Of a DNA stretch of 64,000 nt, positions 52,733 through 62,730 are shown piece after piece (positions within the stretch are counted from its first letter, which is position 1; each line of letters starts with the position of its first letter). The notes under the pieces were generated by a model. That model saw only the letters and a program-made list of their open reading frames with translations, was not told the DNA's origin and made no database searches. The stretch is from Tyto alba (Eukaryota > Chordata > Aves > Strigiformes > Tytonidae), in assembly GCF_018691265.1 (NCBI RefSeq), contig NW_024881327.1, positions 23,429,936-23,493,935 on the forward strand, given 5' to 3'. A program made the translations under genes and the position numbers.

Positions 52733-53329
52733 TAGAAATTATGAAGTATTTGCTTTCTGAAAGTATAATTAATTGAATATGTTTTCTGTTGTCACGGCAC
52801 TATGACATAGCTTGTTTTGGTATATTAGCTACAGTATGACTATTGTTCATCTACCTGCTTTCCGTGTTATCTTTCTGCCAGTGTGAGGTGGCTTCTCCCT
52901 CTGACATTGCAAACTAAGAGAGATAGACCACTCAGGCTTTTCATAAATTAATCTAAGATTACTTTAGTATTTATGAAGATGAGATTGAAAGCCTTAAGGC
53001 ATACGTTTTTTCTTGTATAAATTTGGGAATTCAAAAGACGGCAACTTGTGAGGAGGAGTTTTCATACACAATTATATGCCTGGATAAACATTCTGACTCT
53101 GTCAAGTTTTTTGCCCTGTCTGAGAAAACATTTTTTCCACCATGCAATTAATTTCCAGGAAATAGGATAATATTTTGCTAATTTCAGAAGATGGGAGAGT
53201 AAAACCAGGAGCCTGAAATGTACTCTTTAGCAGTTTTCAGGCAAAGATAACTTTGTCCTGAGTTACTTCCTCTTTTAAAAAATATATATTTCTTATTTTC
53301 ATTGTGCTTGTCATTGACAGTGAAATTCA

Positions 53330-53580
53330 TCTGCACCACCTGACCCCACATGACCATCTGTCTGTTTTGGCTGGGCAGTGATGCCTGTAAGCGCAGAGCT
53401 GACCCCAGCCACTGGCACGCTATGACCAAGGTCATTAATCCAGCTGGAAGGCTTGCAGGAGACATGCTTGCCCATGCAATAGTTTTGATAGGTCCTTTCC
53501 CAGGAGCCCTTCTGCCAGAGCAAAGGGCCAGCGGGACTGCACCACCAGCACATTCTGGGAATTCTTTTGAATGCTACTCG
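53330..53580. promoter_or_regulatory. Candidate enhancer with nuclear-receptor, OTX-like and E-box motifs
   Basis: This GC-richer block holds CCAAGGTCA (53426-53434), a perfect NR5A/ERR-type extended half-site (YCAAGGYCA). The site lies inside TGACC-AA-GGTCA (53423-53434). It is followed at once by TAATCC (53436-53441), a bicoid/OTX-type site, and CAGCTG (53441-53446), an E-box. Three abutting motif classes in 24 bp suggest a real regulatory module. Open frames on both strands (53184-53664 on minus, 53350-53658 on plus, up to 117 codons) match nothing known and mirror each other, so I do not call a gene. Confidence 0.35.
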
Positions 53581-54535
53581 CCTCTGAAAAGTAATAGAAA
53601 AAATGAAAGTCTGTTCTGTGTTTTTTTCAGAGTAGAAAGTTTTTGGGTGTTCATTTAGGTACATCTTAAAGCCATTTTTTGCAAACTGTTCAGAATCTGG
53701 GATCTACAGAAATAGCTCCTTTTAGTCAGTAAAATACACACGGTTAATATGAATTGAATTTCCAAAGAAGAACTGACTGATGTTCTTAAAATTACGCAAA
53801 CTTCATTAATTTTTCAAATTACTAATAGTTGTACTAAAAGGACATATGCTTGTATCTATATATATAAAAAAAATTATGACCAAAAAATCCAAGCTAAATG
53901 TTAACTCTAATTTTCTGTTCTGGTTGTTGTGAGCTCAAAATATAATTCTACTAAAATTGTAAATAATCATACTGGTTTATGTCATATATCTATTAAAATG
54001 CTTTTTTTCTACCATGTGAAGCTTATAAATAAGGAATAAATGGAGGCAATTATTTTAGCTTACTTATTTGTGATTTCAGTTTTAGAACAACGTATGCTGG
54101 GACAATTATATTACCTCTGAATTCTTCTGTGATTTTTACAATAATTTCTTTATCTTGAATTCTTAGTATCTTCAGAGAGATAATATATTCTCAATTCTCT
54201 AGACCAGCACCACTTAATTAAGAAATTGCCCTAATGATCTCCTTGCTGACTTCTTCTGAATTGTTTAATTAAGGAGTCTGGTTTTATCCCTTTAAAGAGA
54301 TGCTCTATCCAAATCTGGCCCATGTTTTTCTGGGTACCTGCAGTATTTTCAGGCTTAATGGCACACAGAGTATTTCACTCTTTATCGGTCTGATTCCTAA
54401 GTGATTTCTGCCATTCTTCTCAGCAGAAGCTGCTGTAGAACTTGTTTGTTTTTTTGATTCTCCTGAACCCGTTTTTTCCCAAAGGAGCAAGTTAATTCCT
54501 CACCAGAATGGAATGAGACAACAGCAAAGGTGGGT

Positions 54536-54541
54536 TTTATT
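54536..54541 (-). terminator. LTR polyadenylation signal AATAAA
   Basis: The hexamer on the minus strand is followed by 'cccacctttgctgttgtctc', resembling an R/U5 junction. Confidence 0.5.
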
Positions 54542-54597
54542 CTCTTTCTTCGGGAAAGAATTCAGAGAAGTGAGAAAGTAACATTCACAGGGATGAC

Positions 54598-54604
54598 TTT
54601 TATA
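54598..54604 (-). promoter_or_regulatory. LTR TATA box
   Basis: TATAAAA on the minus strand, correctly placed about 60 bp before the LTR polyadenylation hexamer. Activity is unknown. Confidence 0.5.
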
Positions 54605-54800
54605 CAGAGGGACCAACCTGACAGAGTGTGTTCCCATAGGAGAAATGAAGCAATGACAAAAGGCTGATGGGAATTCTTGAATGTACTAAAGCAACATCAG
54701 TGGGTTAGGAAATATCATGGCTCCCAGGAAAATGTATTATCTCACCATTCTTTGTGGAATACAATCCCCAGATTAAACTACACCACCAGTCTCCCTCACA

Positions 54801-56527
54801 GTGGAAAATATCTAGCTCTGCATTTCTGAACCAGGTCTAATAACAGTGGTGAAATTTTATGCTTAATAAAGCATACCTCAGACTGGTAACCTTCTGCCTA
54901 TCTTGTACTTAATTTTATTAATATTTCCTTCTCTTTCTCTCTGGTTCATCTTCTTCTCCCAGGATGTCTAGAAGGGATGCAAAAGTATCTCGTTCATTTC
55001 AGTCCATTTATTCACAAGCCCTTTTGGTTACAGGTTTCTCAGTAATGCAGGAACAGTCACTTAAGTGTTCAGGAGAAATCATGAGCTTCTTTCAGATTCT
55101 CTGGAGCAAAGGCGAATGAATGAGGAGGATTAGAAATCCATGGAGGAAGCTACAAGAGATGAATTCCTATCCTTTCTTTTGTCATGGATAAAGATAGGAA
55201 AGGGTAATTATGTTTCTGTCTGTAAACTTCTGGAAGAAAATTATTGTTCCTGGATATTGTAGATCTTTTAAATTGTTTTCTCTTAAGTTGCCCACCAAGC
55301 TATTGCCCCACATATTTCATACCCCTTTTTAGCAGCACCTGCCATTTTGACTTTCCAAATCTTTTGTGAAATGAAGCAGCCAGGGGTTCTGGCTGCTGTC
55401 TGCTTGTGGCTGTCAGTTGTGTGCAATGCCCATGTCTAGAGCCAGTATTTCGTCACAGCTGAAACAGTGCGAGCACAAGAAACAACCTAGTTCTGCTAAA
55501 CAGCAGAAAACTTACAGGTCCTTCTTCTCTCATGGTTTGTGAATGCACAGTGCAGTGCAAAAAATCTAGGAGAAAGCCCTTTTACAAGCTGGCAAAATAG
55601 TTACTTGCCTGTGTGGGCTTGTAGGGAAGTTTCTTTCTCAGCAGTGCCTAGGAGCAGGGTAACAAGGGAACAGTTAGCATATTCCACCTAAGACAGTCTC
55701 ACAACCATTTTTTTGCTTTCTAGTTCATATGAGTTGTACACATTTATCAGGGAGGATTAGCTCTTGGCTTAAGTCCTGCTGATATCAGTGAACATATACC
55801 AGCAAAAGTTTGGCGAAGCTGCTTTTCCACACTTAGGCAGAATGGCTTTAACAAACCCCTCAGAATTAGGACTTTCTCATTTCTGCTGTGCTTATGAAAT
55901 CAAAATAATGCCTTTAATAAAATAAAAGCTTTTAAAAGAAACACAAAAAAATACTCTATGCAGTAGCAAATAAGCGCAAACAAGCTACTTTTAATGTTGA
56001 CACTGATTGATCAAAAAGTGTTTCATTTCACATGAACTGTAATATCTGACTATTAACTTTGACAAACTTCTAAAAATGTCTGGTTTTCTTCCTGCTCATA
56101 TTAGAACCCATTCACTAGCAATATAGAATCCACTGTGTCTGCCTGGCATGAATAACAAACATCTGTCAGGGTATCTGCATCTACAATTAACTCCTGAAAG
56201 TGCTGTATAGTTTATAAACAAATAGAAGCTGAAAATCTGACTGTTTCTATCCTGAGAATTATTCTGGGAACTTGATTGCCCATGGTCCACAGGGGATTTA
56301 ACCTTGCCCCATCATGCATCACAGAAGGCACTTAAGCTGCATGACCATTAATTTAATCACCCTGAAGTTCACCCCTGGGAAAAGGAGGTCAGGGGGGGAA
56401 GGAGACACAAGAGGAGCACAGGAGTGATCCACTGGTTGTCCACTCCACAGAAACCATCATCACAACAAGCCTTAATTGACTCCCTTTTTGGCAGTCTCCA
56501 TGGAAGATTGAATTCACTCCAAGCCTA
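54801..56527. other. Non-coding DNA, moderately AT-rich
   Basis: No gene is supported. The stretch is less AT-rich than the left half of the window and shows no repeat I can name. The 64-codon minus-strand frame at 56096-56290 is unsupported. Confidence 0.6.
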
Positions 56528-56576
56528 AACTGGTCTAATAAAAGTATTACCTCTCCTCACATACCTTGCCTCTTAT
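56528..56576 (+). repeat. Old sauropsid repeat fragment (CTAATAAAAG...ACCTT type)
   Basis: 'aactggtctaataaaagtat' then 'tacctctcctcacatacctt' and 'gcctcttata' closely follows the widespread turtle and crocodile repeat ending '...ttggtctaataaaagatattacctcacccaccttgtctctctaata...'. Only about 50 bp are alignable. The embedded AATAAA is part of the repeat and need not be a functional poly-A site. Confidence 0.55.
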
Positions 56577-57469
56577 ACTGAAGCAGGCTTTCTCTGATGG
56601 GGATGGTCCCTCTCAAGTAGTCCTGAGGCTAACTGATCTACAGGGAGTTTTAATGTGACTACACATGCAATGGAGGAGCAAATGCCAAACTTTCTCTCCA
56701 CTGTTGTCACTCCAATACCTTTCAGGGCATTCAGTTCATGTACCAAAACTTCACCATTATTTTTTCCTTAAAAATATATTTCAAATGAAAAAATAAGTCA
56801 TTAACAAAAAGCTCTCTTTAGGTAACTAAACACAAATTATATACATCAATCATCACAAAATATTATTAAATTTTATTATCCCAAATGTCATTCTACTTTT
56901 TTTCTTATGAAAAGTGTACTAGATTTATACCTTATCACTCATTATTCTACCTAAAGAGCAAATTTTCAAAAGTGGGGATATAATACCTGTGATTTTTCTA
57001 CTGAGAGCTTTTCACAGATTTGACGCTAAAAGGTAGAAATGTCCATCCAATCTGATGATAGAACCAAGCACCACACAGTTTCCTCCAGTTACACTTGTGT
57101 TAAACTGCCACATTTCTGTTTGGCTAAAATATATTTTAAAGGCAGGCAATCAGTCTTGAAATGAAGCTGTCAAGAAATGGAGACCTGTTCTTTACTTCAG
57201 TAATTTATTTTGAGGGTTGACTCACTAGCCACTCTCCTAATGATATATGTGTGCCTTTATTTTTAATATAAATTTGTGTGGAGATAGTATCCAGATTTTG
57301 AAGTAGTTTTTTTATATTAAAGTACTATTTTTCTATTATTAAAAAAGGTTGGTATTATATTTTCTTGGAGGTATTCCAATACTTTAATTAAATACTGTCT
57401 CAGGCTTCTCTTTTGATGAAGTAAATGGACTTGCCTCCTTAATTATCTCTTCTCCTTGCATTCGTACCT

Positions 57470-57680
57470 CAGTTAAGATTTAGGGTTGTTCTATGATCTC
57501 TCTTCAGTCTGTCAATCTCCTGTCTAAAGTGCAGACACCAGAATGAGCTGCAATACTCCAATTTTGTTTTCACTGATGATCGTGTAGGTACATAATGCCC
57601 ACTTTTTTCAAAATAACTTGCTGTTCACATTAGCTTTCCTAGGTGTGTTTGGTTCTCTGTCCTTCTGGAAATTGTGCCAC
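57470..57680 (-). mobile_element. Decayed CR1 LINE ORF2 fragment, reverse-transcriptase C-terminal part
   Basis: Minus-strand translation gives KLEYCSSFWCLHFRQEIDRL near 57520-57566, continuing KRDHRTT. This aligns residue for residue with the conserved CR1 ORF2 segment '(H)[28 protein letters not shown]'. On the plus strand the same DNA reads 'ctcttcagtctgtcaatctc', matching the familiar antisense CR1 text. Flanking parts are too diverged to place, so the ends are approximate. The piece is a dead, internally truncated old copy, clearly older than the CR1 at 15356-15475. Confidence 0.8.
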
Positions 57681-57788
57681 TTTTATATGAATGACTTGCT
57701 TTAGGCATAAAAAGTTGAAAATATCAGTATTTGCTCGAAGAAACTGACCCAAAAAGGAGCTTGATGTAGACAGAATCTAGTATGCCCA

Positions 57789-57850
57789 GGGACATCTATT
57801 GACTTTAACAAGGCTTTATACAAACCCAAATGCCTTCCCATGTGGAAATC
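57789..57850 (+). repeat. Possible old repeat fragment (ATTGACTTTAA type)
   Basis: 'tctattgactttaacaaggc' followed by 'tttatacaaacccaaatgcc' and 'ttcccatgtgg' loosely resembles the 'attgacttcaatggggctatac...catgtgg' repeats common in sauropsids. This is weaker than the other four fragments of this kind. Confidence 0.28.
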
Positions 57851-57968
57851 CATGAATCAAATCTGAAAATATTTAGGATCAGTAATGGGAAAAAATAAGG
57901 CTGAGAAGGGAAATATAATGAAAAAATTCATCTGAAATAGGTAGCACTATGATTCTTCTAGTTTCAAG

Positions 57969-57991
57969 ATTATTTTATTTTATTTTATTTT
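57969..57991 (+). repeat. (ATTTT)n microsatellite
   Basis: About four to five tandem ATTTT/TTTTA pentamers. Confidence 0.93.
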
Positions 57992-60900
57992 AGTCTCAGC
58001 AGTAAACAGATGACTGACAACCTGTAGCAAGAAACAATACAGGGGAACTGAAGGAAAATTCTATAACAAAGCATAAAGTCTTGATACTTGTCCCATTGAT
58101 TTAATTTCTTTAGAAGTATATATGTCAGCTAAAATAAAGGATTTAACAGTAACACTGTATTTTCATTTGAAATCTATTCACTGAAATCTTTTTTATTGAA
58201 ATGGAAATCAATTTGAAGAGTGCCTCATCTATTACTTTCTTCTTCAATTCGTATGGGAAAAGAGCTTAGAAAAATAATCAGAGATCATGTGGAAATTTAA
58301 ATTGCTTTGTTAATAATGTCAGAACAGTTATAAAATCAAAATATGAAAATTGAACAAAAGCTTCCCGATACTGATTCTAAGCAGCAGTTTCAGCAATCCA
58401 CAATCAGAAGCAAGTGAAAAATGGGAAGCAAAATTAAGTTTCTCTATATGATGTTGTCTAAATATCTTTCGTTCTGTTTCAGAAGCCAAGAATGTTATAC
58501 GTAGAGAAGAGAATGTGAAACAAGGTGGGAAATTGTATTTACTTCACCACAAGATATAAGTATTTGCTAAGATTCATTAATGACAAAGAAGTAAGACTGG
58601 CTTTGAATTATGGAGTAACTTTTAAAAGCCCAGAGGGACAGCTTGTCTTTCTGTAAGTGCAGTTCATACCTGCCACAGACATTTTGCATGACAAAATTAA
58701 ATAAAAATTGAACTACTTAGCCATTCTGTATTTTTCTTGCACCAATGTAGAGAGTCAATGATATGAATATCCCTCTGAAAGAAGGGACAAATTGAAATTA
58801 TGTTAGTTTGGTAGTGGCACTTAGAGTTAAGATTCACTCATTTGGCAAAATCCTCAGCTTTACCAGAACACCAGTGAACCTATGGACTAATTAGAGAGCA
58901 TATTTGTTTTCCCTTGAGATCCCAAGAGACTATCTAACTTCCAGCAAAATTTAAAATCTGCTTCTATCAGTCAAGAATAGTCAGGATATGCAGAGAATAT
59001 GGATAGAGGATAAATATTTATTCTGTGAGTGACTTACCTGTAAATAGAAGACATAGTTGTAGTTCAAGGAAGTCTTGATTTTCCAAAGCATTTTGGGGCA
59101 ACTCATCTCTGTGGGCTGAGTAAACCCAACAGGGACTAATTTTTAAAAGTTCACTTGCTTTGTGATGCTTATTTTCTTCCCGCTTTATCTTATTGTAAAG
59201 GTTCTGAGGTGCGCTACTCAAACTGAGGAAATTAAAAGGGAGAAAACACCTAAAAATGTTCCTGAACAACCATACAGATCTACAGTTCTGTGTGAAATCT
59301 GAACTGATGTAAAGAATTACTTGATTTTAAATTAATAATAGAAGCTTAAAATAAGGTAATGATATTGTAAAACTTTGCTTAGAGGAATAAATTTTGCTTT
59401 TTTGGAATAATCGTTTTATTATGAAAATGCTCTCTTCTCACTTCTACTACTCTGAGCTTATACCCCAAACAATAAAAAACCACTAAGAGAGCCTATCTAA
59501 TAAATGTCTCTTCCTGTTGTCAGGTATTGACCATTAGGGATGACATATCTTACAATACTACTATGATTTTTCACAGGACATCACAAAATTGTGAGATCAT
59601 TTCTATAACACATCAGAACCCGTTGTGACCACAGAAGAACAGCAAATTAATCTAGAGCTGGAATTAAGATAGGAAATTAAGATCTTCAGTAACATCAGTA
59701 GTAATTTCACATTAAGAGTCTGAAATCAGTCTGTAGCACTGCACAATAACGCATTATTCTGCAATGTGTTATTGCACATATTACAGCAACATAGATATTG
59801 TTTCTTTTGGTTTATGTAAATAAGCAAAAACTATTTTAGAGTCCTCAGGAAGATAGGATTTATAATAGCAGCTTGTACTGAAGCTTCAGTTTGTTATTTT
59901 TATAAACTTGTTTATATGTTAGTAAAGAGTGGAAATTTGTCACCAAAACCATCAGTTTTCTTCCCTGACACTTCTGCAAACATTTACTCATGAGTTTTTT
60001 GTTAGGTATGCATGTGTTTGATGAAGGTCAGGTGCTCGAGAGCTTGGGCACGTAAGAAATGTTGTTCAGGAACAGAATAATGGTTCAGCAATTTCCATAT
60101 CCTGTTCTAGCGATGGCCAGTGATGGATGTTTCACATCTACTTAACGGTGCAATAATATATCATGCAGATATCATTGTCCTTATCCTACACAACCCTGGC
60201 TGAGGAATACTGAATTGTCAGAACTGCTTATACTAAAGCTGTTCCAGGGATTGCTGTTTAGTGGTAAAACCTTTATTGTGAATCATTCTGACTCTACAGT
60301 GTAAGTCGAGTTTTTGAAAAGAATAGCTCTGCTGATGTCAATACAGTTTCACCAAAGGGTTGGATGTCTAGGAAGCCAAACATCACTTTGGAAAACAGGT
60401 GATGTTTCTGGTCATTCATAATCTCCAGAGTAATTTCCAACCACAGATTTCTGGTGGTTTCATCAGAAATGTATGCTCATCCTTCTAAAAGCAATAATGA
60501 AAGTATAAAACTGGCTAGATGACTATAAAGTCCTATATTGTCAGAGTGTTAAAGTTGAAAACTTAGAAGTTATATAGTGATGTCCATATATTAAAAACCT
60601 ATTCTAAACACTAGCTTGACTGTAGACACCTGTTACTCTTACTGTGTTAGAGCTGTTTGTGTTGATAGACAATATAGCAAATGTGGAAACAGCAGGAACT
60701 AGATGAAAACTTAACTAGAATTAAAGAAGAAAAGGTGGATGATTTTCAGCTATTTGGTTATGTTCCTAATAAACACTGAAAGCAGATAAATAATTTCTAT
60801 ATTTTAGTAGAATGAAATGCAAATTCTAATTCTAATTGTTGCAAACATGAACAAACCAGCTTGCTGTTAAGTAATATTCCTAGAGAATGAAGTGCTCTGT

Positions 60901-61249
60901 CAACAGCTGCACTCTGCACCCAGAGGTAGAGCAGAGGTAGAACTTCAGGTATTTTTAAAATTGTTTCATTACCAGGCCAGGTGTAGGAGGCTGAGGTTCA
61001 GATTCAATAAAAGAGTGAAAGAAAAATTAAATGGAAGGGGACTGTTAGTCCACTTCTCTAGTTGTGCTTACTTTCTTTCTGGCAGATATTCATCTGGCCT
61101 AATTCTGGAAACCTGTAAACATGAAGCCTTCCAGACAATTTATTGTATGCTTTGCTCTCCTTTTCCTTCTTTATGCAGTCTGCCCTGAAATCTAACCTTG
61201 ATCTTGCTGTGTTATACAAATTTTTCTGTGTTGGAAAGGGGAAAATACT
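57992..61249. other. AT-rich non-coding DNA
   Basis: No gene is supported. The only structured item seen is the hairpin at 59731-59786. The plus-strand open frame at 60892-61188 (98 codons) is not recognisable. Confidence 0.65.
59731..59786. repeat. Imperfect 56-nt hairpin
   Basis: TGCACAATAACGCATT (59740-59755) pairs with AATGTGTTATTGCACA (59763-59778) across a 7-nt loop. There are two adjacent mismatches and one G-U pair if transcribed. An outer CTGTA/TACAG pair (59731-59735 and 59782-59786) closes the structure after short internal loops. The shape is similar to a small microRNA precursor or a minimal foldback element. No terminal transposon signature was seen. Confidence 0.7.
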
Positions 61250-62730
61250 ATTTTATTTTCTCTTTGATTTCTCCTACATGCTTTGACACCATTGATTGTT
61301 CTACCTTTCCTCTCAAAGCTGGACAGGCTTTATCCAGTTGAACTCTCTTGAGTTTTGCTGTCTGATTATTCTCATTGCTCCTTCTGAACTTCACTGAGAA
61401 GATTAATATTTTTTTTTAGGTGGCAGCTCAAAACTTGGCAGAATGCTACAGCCAAGGCTCTTCCAGTTCTGAACAGAGTGAGGGATTATTTCACATACCC
61501 TTTGGACTATCCTCACAGGATGATGTTGTCATTTCTTGAAATGTTAACACATTCAACAGTTTATATAATCCCTAGACCTTCTTTCTAGGAAGTACTGCCC
61601 AATAAGTTGTCCTTCAGTCTTCATTTCTGCAATTCAGCCCCTGGAATTATACATTTCACATGGTCTTAACGTTTTTTTTTTTTTTTTTCTTTTCTTTGTG
61701 TTAAACCTTTTTTTTTTACTATGGCAGAACCATTTTGATTGACAGTGCCCATTCCCTGTGATGCAAGAGATAATTATGTTGATCTGACATTATTTGTTCC
61801 TGACATATCCTTGTTGGCTGCACTGTATATCCTTGTTGACTCCCAGATTCTTAAAGTGTGGGGGTTTTTTCCTACAATCTATGATACTGCTTTCTTATTT
61901 TATGTTGTTAGCCACTTGTTCATAAATCTTAGTGAAAAGTAATGCCATAAAACCAAAACACATTTCAACTTCCTGAGCCTTATTTCTTAGTAAATTTCCC
62001 TTTTTAAATATGATAACACTTCAATTTTTAGGTTCTAGGTACTTAGAGAGTGCTTTCCTATGGTCACTAACACGCCCTGGTAGCTTTCAACTTGCTTAAT
62101 GTCAGTTTGTCCTTTGATCATTTTGACTCACTCTTTGCATGTCTGTATGTTTTTGTGCTATTTTATACTTGTTTGAATAACAATTTGTTTTCATTTGTTA
62201 TGTGCTTCCTTCTTGTGTATGAAGTCAATGAAGAGTTCATAATTTTGTTCTTACTACACTTGTCCTCCTCTTTTTGGGGGTAACTACTCTATGGCCTTAG
62301 CCTCATTTCTTAGATAGTAGCCACTTCTCCTGAATTATCCTTCCTATGCCTCCCATGAAGTTTACACAACAATTTTTGAGTTCATTTAGATCTGACATAT
62401 TGAAGCTTTATATTTTCTGATTCCCTATTTACCTTTCCTCTTTTCCTAAGAATCATGAATTCTGTCAATTCATGCTTACCTTTACAGAATTTGCAATCCA
62501 TCTTCAGATGCTAACTCATAATTAGGATAAAACCCTCACCTTTTGGGTATCAGATGTAATGATAAAACAGAACCTTCTCTGTAACTGCTTTCCCTAACAT
62601 CTCTTTCAGAACTCTGTCACCAAACTCTTCCAGAATCTTCATGGACAGCCTTTGGTCTGCATAAGCTGTGTTTGAGATATCTAAATAGTTAAAATATCCT
62701 ATTGTGTCACAAGCAGTATGTCAGTTACTC
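61250..62730 (-). mobile_element. Decayed CR1-family LINE ORF2 (endonuclease and RT C-terminal parts)
   Basis: The minus strand carries a collinear but broken CR1-type ORF2. From high to low coordinates it gives TIGYFNYLDI (about 62680-62710; family motif GDFNYPDI of the endonuclease), QRLSMKILEEFGD, EKVLF, then KFCKGKHELTEFMILRKR (about 62440-62500; family 'LGCSDHEMVEFRILRGG'). More weakly it continues IQEKWLLSKK and PKKRRTS (family 'VQESWLIFKDHL...KGGRRPAW'). At 61390-61440 PPKKKY plus EGAMRII recalls 'APxYKKDI...VQRRATKMI' of the C-terminal region. The core reverse transcriptase between is missing or unreadable, so an internal deletion is likely. Stops and frameshifts are frequent. It is an old copy with no coding capacity. 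Confidence 0.75.
61672..61688 (+). repeat. Poly-T (17)
   Basis: Seventeen T inside the decayed LINE, followed by further T-rich sequence up to 61718. Confidence 0.93.

Larger units (their letters stand above)
54500..54800 (-). mobile_element. Solo LTR of an endogenous retrovirus, minus strand
   Basis: On the minus strand there is a TATA box TATAAAAG (complement of 54597-54604), then an AATAAA hexamer (complement of 54536-54541) about 60 bp downstream, then a U5-like 'cccacctttgctgttgtctc'. The proposed 5' end is TGTGAGGGAG (complement of 54791-54800), a canonical TG start. The 3' boundary near 54500 is unclear, and I found no secure target-site duplication. No retroviral gene relic or polypurine tract adjoins it, so it is probably a solo LTR. 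The family is not recognised, and it differs from the LTR at 11540-11838. Confidence 0.55.

Noticed and set aside
53184..53664. Overlapping minus-strand frames of 93 and 117 codons and a plus-strand frame of 102 codons
   Set aside because: Three frames open over the same DNA reflect low stop density in a GC-richer patch, and no translation is recognisable.
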